Program-made: the position numbers and the translations under genes | Shown here: positions 16,218 through 25,448 of the stretch, in pieces | Numbering within the stretch: the first letter of the stretch is position 1 | Layout: each line of letters starts with the position of its first letter | From: Streptomyces sp. NBC_00659 | GTDB lineage: Bacteria; Actinomycetota; Actinomycetes; Streptomycetales; Streptomycetaceae | DNA length: 64,000 nucleotides | Assembly (NCBI RefSeq): GCF_036226925.1 | Contig: NZ_CP109031.1 | Span: 3,224,001-3,288,000, forward strand | Direction of reading: 5' to 3' | The notes under the pieces: model-generated | The model's input: the letters and a program-made list of their open reading frames with translations, nothing else | The model's database searches: none | Told to the model about the DNA's origin: nothing

Positions 16218-17351
16218 TCAGGTGCGGTATCCGTAGTACGCCGCGTTCGGGTACGCCGCGAGGAGGCTCGACAGCGAGCGGCGGTAGGTGTCGGTGTCGT
16301 GGTAGGTCAGGTACGGCACCCCACTGGCGCTCCGGTACGACGTGATCATGGAGTGGTCCTTGGACCCGTCCTTGTCGAAGTCCATCTGCATCACGTCACC
16401 GATGTCCATCTGGTAGACGTTCGCCAGGGGCGTGGAACGCTGGGCGGTCTGGGTGAACCAGGACCACTCGTTGACGCCGACCCAGGTGTCGGTCTGGGTG
16501 GACGAGGTGTAGTTCCAGGTGCCGTACTCCTCGTCGGAGCCGGCGACCGTCGCCCAGCCGCCCGCCTTCAGGGACTGGCTGACGTAGTTGGTGCAGTCGC
16601 CGCCGACGGAGTTGAAGCTGCGGTAGGCGGGGTTGTAGTTCTTCCAGTACTTCTCGGCGTACGTCGCCATGCCCGCGTAGTCGTACGGGCCGCCGGTGAG
16701 CGTCTTGGGGTTGGCGGGCGCGGGGTACGTGGTCGCTGCCCGGGGGGCGTCGACAACGGCCATCGTGGTCCTGCGCGGTGCTGTCGTGACGGGCTCGTTG
16801 ACCTGCCGGGGACCCTTGTCCGTCGAGCGCTCGCCCGTCAGCTTCCAGGTGCCGTCCGGCTGGGCGGCGAAGGTCAGGACGTGGTGGGCGCGAAAGCCCG
16901 TGGTGGCGGGTTCGTCGCCGCGGATCTTCCGGTAGGTGAGGGTGGTGGTCTCGGTGACCCAGGCGGTGGCCAGCCGGCCCGTCACCCGGGTCCGGTCCAC
17001 GGCGACCTCGGTGTCGGCGGCGCTGTAGGCCTCACCGAGGGCGGCGAGACGGGACCGCGTGCCGCGCAGCGAGGAGAGAGCGGCGCTCTCGGTGTGGGCG
17101 AGGGTGCCGGACACCCGTATGCCCGCGGTGGTCGCCTTGAGGGCCGTACGGGCCGTCGGGGCCCGGTCCAGCAGGGCGGCGGTGCGGTCGGTGAAGACGG
17201 CGTCGGCCACGCGGCCGAAGGCATCGGCCGTCGACGCGGTCACCCGGGGGGCGGGGGCCGCCGCGTGGGCGGCGGACAGGGGCAGCAGGAGGGCGGAGAG
17301 GGTGATCGCCCCCACGACGGAACAACTGCGGCTTAAGTTCTTCGGTGTCAC
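16218..17351 (-). CDS. Secreted amidase-domain protein
   Basis: 377 residues from GTG 17351, supported by AAGGAG eight bases upstream. A signal peptide is clear (basic N-terminus, hydrophobic GAITLSALLLPLSAAHA, then Ala-rich cleavage site). The N-terminal half (about 30-230) is a variable secreted region. The C-terminal 150 residues match the amidase-like fold (Amidase_6): GGDCTNYVSQSLKAGGW carries the likely catalytic Cys, KDHSMITSYR the His, followed by YLTYHDTDTYRRSL. Acts outside the cell; peptidoglycan or peptide substrate is inference. Confidence 0.85.
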   Translation of the reverse strand: MTPKNLSRSCSVVGAITLSALLLPLSAAHAAAPAPRVTASTADAFGRVADAVFTDRTAALLDRAPTARTALKATTAGIRVSGTLAHTESAALSSLRGTRSRLAALGEAYSAADTEVAVDRTRVTGRLATAWVTETTTLTYRKIRGDEPATTGFRAHHVLTFAAQPDGTWKLTGERSTDKGPRQVNEPVTTAPRRTTMAVVDAPRAATTYPAPANPKTLTGGPYDYAGMATYAEKYWKNYNPAYRSFNSVGGDCTNYVSQSLKAGGWATVAGSDEEYGTWNYTSSTQTDTWVGVNEWSWFTQTAQRSTPLANVYQMDIGDVMQMDFDKDGSKDHSMITSYRSASGVPYLTYHDTDTYRRSLSSLLAAYPNAAYYGYRT

Positions 17352-17522
17352 TGGTGATTCTCCTTGATCCCCGGTCGGACTCCAGGGAAGGGAATCTTTA
17401 CATGTCCCACTCAACTGTGCGGAATCCGGGGGGAGTTCGCGTCGAGTGCAACCAAGTCCCATATGTCGGAGGTAAGTTGATCTCAATGCGCTGCCGGGGG
17501 GCCATCGGCCCGACAGCGGACC

Positions 17523-18827
17523 CTACTTCACCACGGTCGACCAGTCCGGTGACTGAGCGGGGTCCAGGCCGCGCAGGCGTTCCAGGGTCTCGGGCTTCTG
17601 CACGTCGAGCCAGTCGGACAGCTCTTGGAAGGACACGCACTTGACGCCCTTCTTCGTGCACACAGTCTTGATGACCTGATCGATGGCCCTCATGTAGATG
17701 CCGCCGTTCCAGTCCTCGAAGTGGTTGCCGATGAACAGCGGTGCCCGGCTGCCGTAGTACACACGGTTGAAGCCGGCCATGTAGGAGTTGACGGTCTGCT
17801 GCTCCCACTGCGGGTACTGGGCCGGGTCCCCCTCGGTCTCACCATCGGACTGGTTGTAGAGGAAGTTGAAGTCCATGGACAGGCCTTGGTACTTGCCGTT
17901 CTCGTAGGGAAGCATCTGCAGCGGGAAGTCCCACACGCCCTCCTTCTTCTTCGGCCAGATCTGGAAGTCGCCCGCGGAGCTGGCGTCGTAGCGCCAGTTG
18001 TACTTCTTGGCCGTGGCCTTCATGGCCTTGAGCAGGTTCTTCTGCCCTTCGAGGCAGGGCGCGCGGCCGCCGCTGATGGCCTTCGCCGGGTCGAAGGGGA
18101 GCGACGCCAGGTCGGTGTAGCCGGTGTTGGTTCTCCACTTCTCCACGAAGGAGAAGAACTGGTTGATCTCGCTCTCCCACTCCTCGACACTCCAGTCCCC
18201 GCCGCCCTTGTCGCCGCAGAAGTGGCCGTTGAAGTGGGTGCCGATCTCGTTGCCGGCCTTCCACGTCTTGCCGAGCTCCTCCAGCGTGGTGCGTATGTGG
18301 TCGTCGGTGGCGTAGCTGATGGCCGCCGAACCGGGCGAGTGCATCGGCGGTTCGTAGAGCGCCTTCTTGTCCTTGGGCAGCAGGTAGATGCCGGTCAGGA
18401 AGAACGTCATGTGGGCGTTGTACTGCGCGGCCAGCTCCCGGTAGTGGGAGAAGAGTTCGTCGTCGCCCTGGAGGGCGCCGTCCCAGGAGAAGACGACGAA
18501 CTGGGGCGGTTTCTCACCGGGCTTGAGCGGTACGGCCTTCAACTCGCCCTTCTGCGGGCCGGTGTAGGACGTGGAGCCGTCGCCCAGTACATGGGTCTTG
18601 CCGTCCCAGACCGGTCCCTTCTTCGCCTTGGTGGCCTGACCGTGCGCGCGGGCGGACGCGGCCGGGGTGGTGTGGTCGGTGTTCAGGGCCAGGTAGGTGG
18701 CGGCCGTGGACGTGACGACGAGGAAGGCCGTCATGGCCGCGAAGCCCTGACGTGCGGAGGCGGCGGCCGCGGCGGGATCGGACTCACGGCGTCGGCGCCG
18801 GCTGTGCTTCGAGTTCATACGGGGCAC
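17523..18827 (-). CDS. Secreted polysaccharide-deacetylase-like protein
   Basis: 434 residues, start at GTG 18827 or ATG 18818. A basic cytoplasmic N-terminus and one hydrophobic segment (FAAMTAFLVVTSTAATYLAL) anchor or export the protein. The catalytic region shows NodB-like marks: FVVFSWDGAL in place of the SFDDG motif, MTFFLTGIYLL, and NEIGTHFNGHFC (His-x3-His metal pair). Family members remove acetyl groups from cell-wall or extracellular polysaccharide; the divergent first motif leaves activity uncertain. The gene follows a penicillin-binding protein gene by 85 bases on the same strand, suggesting envelope work. Confidence 0.8.
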   Translation of the reverse strand: MPRMNSKHSRRRRRESDPAAAAASARQGFAAMTAFLVVTSTAATYLALNTDHTTPAASARAHGQATKAKKGPVWDGKTHVLGDGSTSYTGPQKGELKAVPLKPGEKPPQFVVFSWDGALQGDDELFSHYRELAAQYNAHMTFFLTGIYLLPKDKKALYEPPMHSPGSAAISYATDDHIRTTLEELGKTWKAGNEIGTHFNGHFCGDKGGGDWSVEEWESEINQFFSFVEKWRTNTGYTDLASLPFDPAKAISGGRAPCLEGQKNLLKAMKATAKKYNWRYDASSAGDFQIWPKKKEGVWDFPLQMLPYENGKYQGLSMDFNFLYNQSDGETEGDPAQYPQWEQQTVNSYMAGFNRVYYGSRAPLFIGNHFEDWNGGIYMRAIDQVIKTVCTKKGVKCVSFQELSDWLDVQKPETLERLRGLDPAQSPDWSTVVK

Positions 18828-18911
18828 ATTCTGCGAGGGGGACGGAAGGAGCGTGGCGCGGCCACGGGGTGGCCGTCGGCGGGGGCCGAGCCGGACGGTC
18901 GGCCGACGGGA

Positions 18912-20945
18912 TCAGCGAAGCGGGCTCATCGCACCGGACCAGATGCCGTACGGCACGTCGGCGACGGGTGCGCCGGCGATCCCCTCGAGCGGGAGCGGTT
19001 CGAGGCTCTTGGTGAGGTCGATGCGGTACAGGACCACCGCCGTCGACACGGAATCGTTCGAGCCCGCGTACCAGGCGGCCTTGTCGTCCAGCGTGGCGCC
19101 CCGCTTGCCGGCCACCTTCACCGAGAGGGGGGCCGCGCCCGGGTGGCCGATGCGGAAGGAGTCCGCGAGTGCCTCGGTGACCTGGCGGGCCACCTCGGCG
19201 CGCATCGCGCGGTGGGGTGCGGGCATGTCCAGCCGGACGCGGGAACCGTTGCGGGTGATGCGCCGGACCGAGTACGGCTCGTAGTGCGTTCCGTCGGCGG
19301 CGAAGGTGGCGTAGGCGCTGGCCATGCGGATCGCGCTGGGGGTGGCGGCGCCGAGGGACATGCCCGGCACCTGCGGTCCGATGCTGGAGGGGAGCAGGCC
19401 CGACGCCTCGGCGGTCTTGCGCACCTTGTCCAGGCCGGTGTCCATGCCGAGCTGCATGAACGGTGTGTTCACGTTCTGGGCGAGCGCCGAACGCAGGGAG
19501 ATCTGGCCGTAGTTGCGGTCGCCCTCGTTGCGGGCGGCGACCTTCTTGCCGCCTCGGTCCCAGTAGGGGCCCTCGGGCGTGCTGACCGGGACGCCGTTGT
19601 CACCGTTGTACAGCGTCTCGGGGGTGACCGGTGTGGCCGCGCCCTCGCGGGTCTTGTGGACGCCGTTCTCCAGGGCGGCCGCGTAGACGAAGGGCAGGAA
19701 GGCCGAACCGGCGGGGACGGTGGTCGCGTTGGACTCGTTGTATCCCTGTTTACGGTGGTCGGGGCCGCCGTAGACGGCGAGGATCCGGCCGTCGTCGGAG
19801 ATCGAGGCGGCACCGTAGTGGGCGGCCTTCGCGTTGGCCGGGTCGTCCTTCTTCGCCTGCTTGCGGGCCTTGGCCACGGCGTCGGTGAGCGCGCTCTCGC
19901 GCTTGCGGTCGAAGGTCGTGTAGATCTGGTAGCCGCCGAGGTCGAAGTCCCGGTCGGAGATGTGCCCGGCCTTCTTGGCGTACTGGGTCGCCAGCTGGAC
20001 CAGGTAGTCGGTCTGCTTTCCGGTGTCGTAGCTCCCGGTCTGCTTGATCGGCTCGGGGAACTTCGTGTACTTGGCCCGCTCTGCGGCGGAGAGCTTGCCG
20101 GTCTTGACCATGCGGTCGAGGATCCAGGACCACCGTTCCTCGGCGCGCTCGTGGTTGGCCTTGCTGAGGGTCGGATCGTAGAGACCGGCGCCCTTGAGGA
20201 GCGAGGCGAGGAGGGCGCCCTCGCTGGCGTTGAGGCGGCTCACGTCCTTGCCGTAGTAGGCCTGCGAGGCGCGCTGGAGGCCGTAGGTGCCGCGTCCGAA
20301 CCAGCTCGTGTTGAGATAGCCCTCGAGGATCTTGTCCTTGCTCATCTTGTTGTCGAGCTTGAGGGCGATCATGGCCTCGGTGAACTTGCGGGTCACCGAA
20401 CGGTTCTGGGTCAGGTAGACGTTCTTGACGTACTGCTGGGTGATGGTGGAGCCGCCCTGGGTGTCCCCCTGGCCGACCGTCTTCACCAGGGCGCGGGCCA
20501 GACCCTTGGCGGAGATGCCGGGGTCGCTGTAGAAGCTCTCGTTCTCCGCCGCGAGGACCGCCGAGCGCACGTCCTCGGGTATGTCCTTCAGCGGCATGTC
20601 CTGGCGTCGCACCCAGCCGGTACGGGCCATCGGGCTGCCGTCCGACCAGAAGTAGACATTGTCCTGCTGGGTGGCATATGTGTTCAGGTTCTGGGGTATG
20701 TCCGTTGCCGCGTAGGCAATGACGAGCAGCGAACCGCTCAGGCCTATGGACAGCGCGAAGGCGCCGAGCCATTGCCGCCAGGAGGGCAGCCAGCGCCGCA
20801 GGCCGGTCCGGCCGGGGCGTGGATAGGCGGGCTTGAGGCGCCGGGTGTACGGCGCGAGGCGGGCGGCCAGCCGGGCCGGCGCGGAGGGCTGCGAGGGTTT
20901 GCGACGGCTGCCGCGACCGCGCTGCGGTCCGGATGCGTCAGCCAC
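18912..20945 (-). CDS. Class A penicillin-binding protein with degenerate transpeptidase motifs
   Basis: 677 residues from GTG 20945 (GGGAG six bases upstream). A basic cytoplasmic tail, one membrane helix (about 59-80), a GT51 glycosyltransferase domain (about 110-290) and a transpeptidase-type domain (about 370-640). The glycosyltransferase keeps AAENESFYSD (catalytic Glu134), GGSTITQQYVKN and KILEGYLNTSWFG. In the transpeptidase domain the SxxK box reads SAFL (414-417), the SxN box reads NVN (491-493) and the KTG box reads KRG (614-616), so the acylation machinery looks lost. It probably polymerises glycan without cross-linking. Confidence 0.9.
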   Translation of the reverse strand: MADASGPQRGRGSRRKPSQPSAPARLAARLAPYTRRLKPAYPRPGRTGLRRWLPSWRQWLGAFALSIGLSGSLLVIAYAATDIPQNLNTYATQQDNVYFWSDGSPMARTGWVRRQDMPLKDIPEDVRSAVLAAENESFYSDPGISAKGLARALVKTVGQGDTQGGSTITQQYVKNVYLTQNRSVTRKFTEAMIALKLDNKMSKDKILEGYLNTSWFGRGTYGLQRASQAYYGKDVSRLNASEGALLASLLKGAGLYDPTLSKANHERAEERWSWILDRMVKTGKLSAAERAKYTKFPEPIKQTGSYDTGKQTDYLVQLATQYAKKAGHISDRDFDLGGYQIYTTFDRKRESALTDAVAKARKQAKKDDPANAKAAHYGAASISDDGRILAVYGGPDHRKQGYNESNATTVPAGSAFLPFVYAAALENGVHKTREGAATPVTPETLYNGDNGVPVSTPEGPYWDRGGKKVAARNEGDRNYGQISLRSALAQNVNTPFMQLGMDTGLDKVRKTAEASGLLPSSIGPQVPGMSLGAATPSAIRMASAYATFAADGTHYEPYSVRRITRNGSRVRLDMPAPHRAMRAEVARQVTEALADSFRIGHPGAAPLSVKVAGKRGATLDDKAAWYAGSNDSVSTAVVLYRIDLTKSLEPLPLEGIAGAPVADVPYGIWSGAMSPLR

Positions 20946-21313
20946 GGCACACTCCCGCGCCTCGGCGGCCCAAAGACAGGGGATTCGAGGCATCGTTGCG
21001 ATGCCGGGTCCTGGTCACGACTGCGTCTCCCTCCGCACTCCGGATCTGCGCGCGCGGGTAGTTGCAGCGGCCGCTTTCGCGGCTGCGAGCCCCCCTCCCC
21101 GACCTTGCGGCTCGTCGCGGCCCTATTAAATTATCAGCGACCAATGAAATCGCTTCGATCAGCAACGAGACAAAAAAGCTCAGAGGCCAACGGAGTTCAC
21201 TGGTTCACCCTGTGCGAGCGGCCGTCACTCCCTCTCCGGAAGCCTCGTCGCGCCACGCACGGCGAAGGCCGCCGAGCCCTCGGACGGCGGCCCGTTCCGG
21301 ATAGCCTGTGCGC
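20946..21313. other. Divergent intergenic region with AT-rich patch
   Basis: About 370 bases between the divergent PBP and FmdB genes. The stretch 21121-21180 (TATTAAATTATCAGCGACCA and beyond) is strikingly AT-rich for this genome and probably contains promoters for one or both genes. No coding region was seen. Confidence 0.5.
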
Positions 21314-21541
21314 ATGCCTCGCTACGAGTACCGCTGCCGGACCTGCGGCGACACCTTCGAACTGACCCGCCCCATGGCCGAATCGGCCGCTCCCGCGGCA
21401 TGCCCCGCCGGGCACGACGACACCGTCAAACTGCTGTCGACGGTCTCCGTCGCCAGGGGTGGTTCGGGGTCCGCGCCGGCACCCGCACCGCGTTCGGGCG
21501 GCGGCGGAGGCGGGTGCTGCGGCGGAGGCTGCTGCGGCTGA
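21314..21541 (+). CDS. FmdB-family zinc-ribbon protein
   Basis: 75 residues from ATG 21314. The N-terminus MPRYEYRCRTCGDTFELTRP is the FmdB signature, with CRTC as the first zinc knuckle; the second site is reduced to a single Cys (AACPAGH). The tail is glycine/cysteine-rich (GGGGGGCCGGGCCG), a common end in actinobacterial members. FmdB-type proteins are small regulators or metal-binding proteins of unclear function. Confidence 0.9.
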   Translation: MPRYEYRCRTCGDTFELTRPMAESAAPAACPAGHDDTVKLLSTVSVARGGSGSAPAPAPRSGGGGGGCCGGGCCG

Positions 21542-21818
21542 TCGCGGGGGATTTCTTACCAACTCTTCTCCAACGCCCGAATCCGCACCGGCGTGTTCAC
21601 CGCGACATGGTCTCGGTCACACCAACAGGACGGCGCCGGGACAAAGTTGTACACATCCCCTGGAGCGCCCCGAACCGGGCGCGTCGCCCGCGAAACGACG
21701 TACAGACTCTCGATTCGCCCGTATCGCACGAAGTTCGCCATACCGCTCACCCGTTCATGAACCGGGCGCGGGAAGTGGGCGCTGAAACCTGGGAACTTCA
21801 GGGATCCGGCCGGGCGTG

Positions 21819-21996
21819 CCGGGAGCGTGCGAAGGCGGTTGCGCCAGAAGCGTGCGAAGGCGCGGGTGTGCCGGGGGCACGAAGGCGACTGTGCCGGGGG
21901 CGCGAAGGCGGGTGTGCCGCGAGCATGCCCGGCGGGGTGTGCCCCGAGCGCGCCCGGCCGGGTGTGCCGGAGGGAACGCCCCCGGCACACCCACGC
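21819..21996. repeat. Imperfect tandem array of 20-27 base units
   Basis: Between the FmdB gene and the HAD gene the motif GTGCCGGGRGCGTGCGAAGGCG recurs in varied form (GTGCGAAGGCG, GGCACGAAGGCG, GGCGCGAAGGCG, then GGTGTGCC units). Period and spacing drift, so it is not a CRISPR. No gene is supported in 21542-22032. Confidence 0.7.
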
Positions 21997-22032
21997 CTTC
22001 GTACGGGACCGGAACCGGGTTCCGTGTGCCTG

Positions 22033-22884
22033 TCAGACCGTTCCGGGGACGCCACCGGCGCCGGGGCCACGGTCGGCGCAGATGCCCACGAACTCGCGCA
22101 GGATCCGCTCCCCCGCCACGACACCCCGCTCCGGCAGCGAGGTGACCGCCGGTGCCGTCCAGTCGTCCTCGGCGAGTTCACCGTGACCCGGACGCCAGCC
22201 GCGGTCGGCGGCGAGCAGCAGGTCGGCGTCGAGCAGCGAGTCCCCGGCGGCGAGGGTGAGGACGGCTCCGGTGCGGCGGGCGACCTCGCGCACGGCCGCG
22301 CTCTTGGTGAGCGGCCTGGGCACGGCGTAGATCTTGCGGCCCTGCAACGAGACCGTCCAGCCGCGCTCCTCCGCCCACACGGCCAGGTTCTTGACCCACT
22401 CCTCGGGGAGAAGCTCGCGCTCCACCACCAGATAGACGAACAGGTCCTCGGCGACCCGGTGCTTGCGTACCCATTCCGGGTCCGCGGTGGCCTCCAGGTG
22501 CTCGCGCACCTCGTCGAGCGGCGCGCACTCGGAGGCGAGCCGCTCCTTCACGACCGTGTGCCAGTCGAGGTCGGTGACGCCGTCGACGAGCAGATGCCCG
22601 CCGTTGGCGCAGATCGCGTACTCCGGGGCCGGGCCGGGCAGGTTGATGCGCTGGTACTGCTTGCGGGTGCGGGTCGTGGTCGGCACGAAGTGCGCGAGGT
22701 CACCGAGTTCCGTGAGCAGCGCGGCGGCCGTCTCCGTCATGAAGGAGAGCGGTCTGCTCTCGTGCACCTCGACGCAGAGCAGCCGGGGCGCGCGGGCGTC
22801 CGGCATGGTGAGGGCGAGCGCGGCGGAGGAGTAGATGAGCGTGCGGTCGAGGTCGCTGGCGACGAGCACCTTGGGCGTGGACAT
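22033..22884 (-). CDS. HAD-family phosphatase of the Ter operon
   Basis: 283 residues. Motif I is LVASDLDRTLIYSS (nucleophile and acid Asp of DxDxT/L), motif II-like T in FVPTTTRTRKQY, and the C-terminal GDSLLDADLLLAAD supplies the metal-binding acidic residues. The cap between about 90 and 180 resembles the sucrose-phosphatase/Cof type. Its ATG shares one base with the stop of the upstream fusion gene, so translation is coupled. In Ter neighbourhoods such phosphatases are proposed to dephosphorylate a nucleoside-like product made by the adjacent phosphoribosyltransferase; this is inference. Confidence 0.88.
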   Translation of the reverse strand: MSTPKVLVASDLDRTLIYSSAALALTMPDARAPRLLCVEVHESRPLSFMTETAAALLTELGDLAHFVPTTTRTRKQYQRINLPGPAPEYAICANGGHLLVDGVTDLDWHTVVKERLASECAPLDEVREHLEATADPEWVRKHRVAEDLFVYLVVERELLPEEWVKNLAVWAEERGWTVSLQGRKIYAVPRPLTKSAAVREVARRTGAVLTLAAGDSLLDADLLLAADRGWRPGHGELAEDDWTAPAVTSLPERGVVAGERILREFVGICADRGPGAGGVPGTV

Positions 22885-25448
22885 CAGAGGGTCACCGCCT
22901 TGCCGTCGGCACCGGTCGCGCCACGCGTGTACTTCGGATGGATCAACCCCACGCAGGTGTAGGGGAGTTCCTCGACCTCCTCGACGGGTACCCCGCGCTG
23001 CCCGGCGAGCAGCCGGACGTGGTCAAGGTCGGCACCCGCTCCGGCGCGCGCGAGGATCTTCCAGGGGACCCGGCGCAGCAGCACCCGGGTGGTCTCTCCG
23101 ACGCCCGGCTTGACGAGGTTCACGTCGTGGATGCCGTACTCCTCGCTGATCCGCTCGACCGCGGCCCAGCCCTCCCAGGTGGGTTCGCGGTCGGCGGCGA
23201 GGAGTTCCTTCGCCCGGTCGCGGGCCGATTCGGCGACGTCGGGGAAGTGGGCGGCGACGGCGTCCAGGAACTCGACGGAGACGTCGGAGCCGGCGAGTTC
23301 GCGGTAGAACTTCGCGCCGTGGAAGTCGTGTTCGCCGACCAGGTCGGAGCGCAGGACGGTGCGTGAAATGAGCCCGGAGACGGTCGAGTTGAGGCAGGCG
23401 GAGGGGATGAGGAAGTCCTCGCGGGTGCCGTACGTGCGCACGCAGGAGCCCGGGTCGGCGAGCACCGCTATCTCCGGGTCGAAGCCGGTGACGCCTTCGG
23501 CCTCCTCGAACTCCTTGATGGCGTCGGCAAGTTCGCGGGTGATGGCGCCCTTGCCGGTCCAGCCGTCGACGAACACGACGTCGGCCGGGTCGTGGTGGGC
23601 GGCGAGCCAGCGCAGCGCGTTGGCGTCGATGCCGCGGCCGCGGACGATGGAGACGGCGTAGTGGGGCAGGTCGAGGCCGTGCTGGTGCTGGGCCCAGCGG
23701 CGCATCAGGACGCCGACGGGGGTGCCGGCGCGGGCCAGGGACACCAGGACGGGACGCGGGGACCGGTCGGCGAGCACGAGTTCGGTCACGGCGCCGACGG
23801 CCTCGGCGATCCGGGCGGCGGAGGCGTCGAGGGCGGCGCGGAACAGGTTCTGGTACTCGGCGCTCGGCTGGTACTCGACCGGCAGCGATTCGGCGTAGTG
23901 GGCGCCGCCGCTCTGGATCGCCTCCTCGCGCTCCTCGGTCGGCGCCTCCAGCGTCACGTCCGACAGGTCCTGGAGCAGCCACCCGACCTCGTCGGGGGCG
24001 TACGAGGAGAAGGCGGGGCCGCGGAGGGGCTCGGGCAGCATGGAGGGCCTTTCGGTGGACGGCCGTGCGGGGACGTACGAGGGCACGACGGCGAGCAGGA
24101 CGTGCGGGGTGTGCGCCGCCAACTGTGCCAACAGGCCGTCGGGTGCGTGCAGTTCGGGGGTGTCGGCGGTGGAGTCGACGACCGCCACGACGGCGTCGAA
24201 GCCGGCGCCCGCGACGTTGTAGGCGTAGCGCTCGCCGGGGCCGTCGTCCGGGTCGTCGTGGGCCGGGAAGGCGATGCGGCTGCGGATCGCGTAGCCGGGG
24301 TCGTCGAGGGCGAGCACCGGGGAGCGGGTCGTGGTGGAGAAGCGCACCTCGGCGGGGACGGCCCGCTCCAGCTCACCGGCCAGTCGCAGCGGCGCGTACA
24401 TCAGTTCCTCGAAGCCCAGGACCAGGACGCGGCTCGCGCCGTCGGGCAGGGCGTCGGCGAGCCGTGCCGCCATGGCGGGCAGGGCCGCCTCCAGGCGTAT
24501 TCGGTGTCCCGGGGTGAACCCGTGCCGTCCGCCGTCGGGGAGGCCGTGCGGCCAGCCGAGGCCGACGCGGACGGCCGGGCTCGCGGGGGCGGGGGCCTCA
24601 GGTGCCGCCGGTTCGTGCCGGGCGACCAGGGCGGTGCCCTTCGCCAGGACGTCCTCGGGCAGGCGCACCGTGCCGGACGCGGCCGCGACCAGGTCGACGC
24701 GGGCGCCGATGTCCCCGGCGAACTTCTCGAAGCGGGCGTGGTCGGCCTCGGACCGCATGTCGACCAGTGCCACGACGACGTACCGCTCGCGCGGGTAGCG
24801 CCGGTGCAGGTCGCGGATCGTGTTGAGGACGGTGTTGCCGGTGGAGAACTCGTCGTCGACGAGGACCAGCGGGCCGGAGCCCGCGAGCAGGCCCGGGTCC
24901 TCGGGGAGGAGGAGGTGCGAGGTGGCGTGCGAGTGGGACTCCTCGAAGCCGCCCGCCTGCCGGACCCCGCGGACCGGGCGGCGGGTGGAGTGGAGGTAGG
25001 GGGCGACGCCGATCCCGTCCGCGACGGAGTGGCCGAGCCCGGTGGCCGTCTCGGCGTACCCGAGGACGACCGCCGCGCGGGCGTCCTCGGTGCCCAGCAG
25101 CTCGCGTACCCGGCGGCCGAGCTCGACGCCGTACCCGTGGACCACGGCCGGCGACTGCGGCACGTGCTTGCCGAGGATGTTCGAGACGAGCAGGTGGGCG
25201 CGCTTGGGGTTGCGTCGCAGCGCGAGTCCCAGCAGGCCGTTCAGCCCTTCGTCGCCGACGAGCTCGACGCCGAGCCGCTCGGCGACCCAGGTCCCGGTCC
25301 ACACCGCGGCGTCCGTGGCGCCCGTGGGGTCCGGGCTGTTCGTGCCGTCCGGGCCGCTGCCGCCGTCGGGGTGGTTCGGGTCATGAGCGGGGAGGTTCAT
25401 CTGTTCCTTGCTGTCGGGGGTGCGCGTCGCTCGGCCGGGCCGGCTCAC
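22884..25448 (-). CDS. PRTase-TRSP-StiP-PELOTA fusion protein of the Ter system
   Basis: 854 residues from GTG 25448, or 838 from ATG 25400, which has AAGGAA just upstream. Four regions are visible: a phosphoribosyltransferase (about 55-280) with the PRPP loop VDDEFSTGNT (197-206); a TRSP-type region (about 305-480) containing TTTRSPV (373-379); a StiP-type region (about 485-740) with GGAHYAESLPVEYQPSAEYQ, VSLARAGTPVGVLMRRW, SIVRGRGID and DGWTGKGAI; and a C-terminal PELOTA-like RNA-binding segment (about 765-840). These domains are known as separate or fused parts of Ter-linked pathways. The gene overlaps its upstream neighbour by four bases. Confidence 0.85.
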   Translation of the reverse strand: MSRPGRATRTPDSKEQMNLPAHDPNHPDGGSGPDGTNSPDPTGATDAAVWTGTWVAERLGVELVGDEGLNGLLGLALRRNPKRAHLLVSNILGKHVPQSPAVVHGYGVELGRRVRELLGTEDARAAVVLGYAETATGLGHSVADGIGVAPYLHSTRRPVRGVRQAGGFEESHSHATSHLLLPEDPGLLAGSGPLVLVDDEFSTGNTVLNTIRDLHRRYPRERYVVVALVDMRSEADHARFEKFAGDIGARVDLVAAASGTVRLPEDVLAKGTALVARHEPAAPEAPAPASPAVRVGLGWPHGLPDGGRHGFTPGHRIRLEAALPAMAARLADALPDGASRVLVLGFEELMYAPLRLAGELERAVPAEVRFSTTTRSPVLALDDPGYAIRSRIAFPAHDDPDDGPGERYAYNVAGAGFDAVVAVVDSTADTPELHAPDGLLAQLAAHTPHVLLAVVPSYVPARPSTERPSMLPEPLRGPAFSSYAPDEVGWLLQDLSDVTLEAPTEEREEAIQSGGAHYAESLPVEYQPSAEYQNLFRAALDASAARIAEAVGAVTELVLADRSPRPVLVSLARAGTPVGVLMRRWAQHQHGLDLPHYAVSIVRGRGIDANALRWLAAHHDPADVVFVDGWTGKGAITRELADAIKEFEEAEGVTGFDPEIAVLADPGSCVRTYGTREDFLIPSACLNSTVSGLISRTVLRSDLVGEHDFHGAKFYRELAGSDVSVEFLDAVAAHFPDVAESARDRAKELLAADREPTWEGWAAVERISEEYGIHDVNLVKPGVGETTRVLLRRVPWKILARAGAGADLDHVRLLAGQRGVPVEEVEELPYTCVGLIHPKYTRGATGADGKAVTL

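Noticed and set aside
17625..21365. 1246-codon open frame on the plus strand opposite the deacetylase and PBP genes
   Set aside because: It is antisense to two well-supported genes, has no motif or ribosome site, and its length follows from GC-rich codon bias.
21819..21996. Possible CRISPR array
   Set aside because: Repeats are degenerate with drifting period and no unique spacers; no cas genes nearby.
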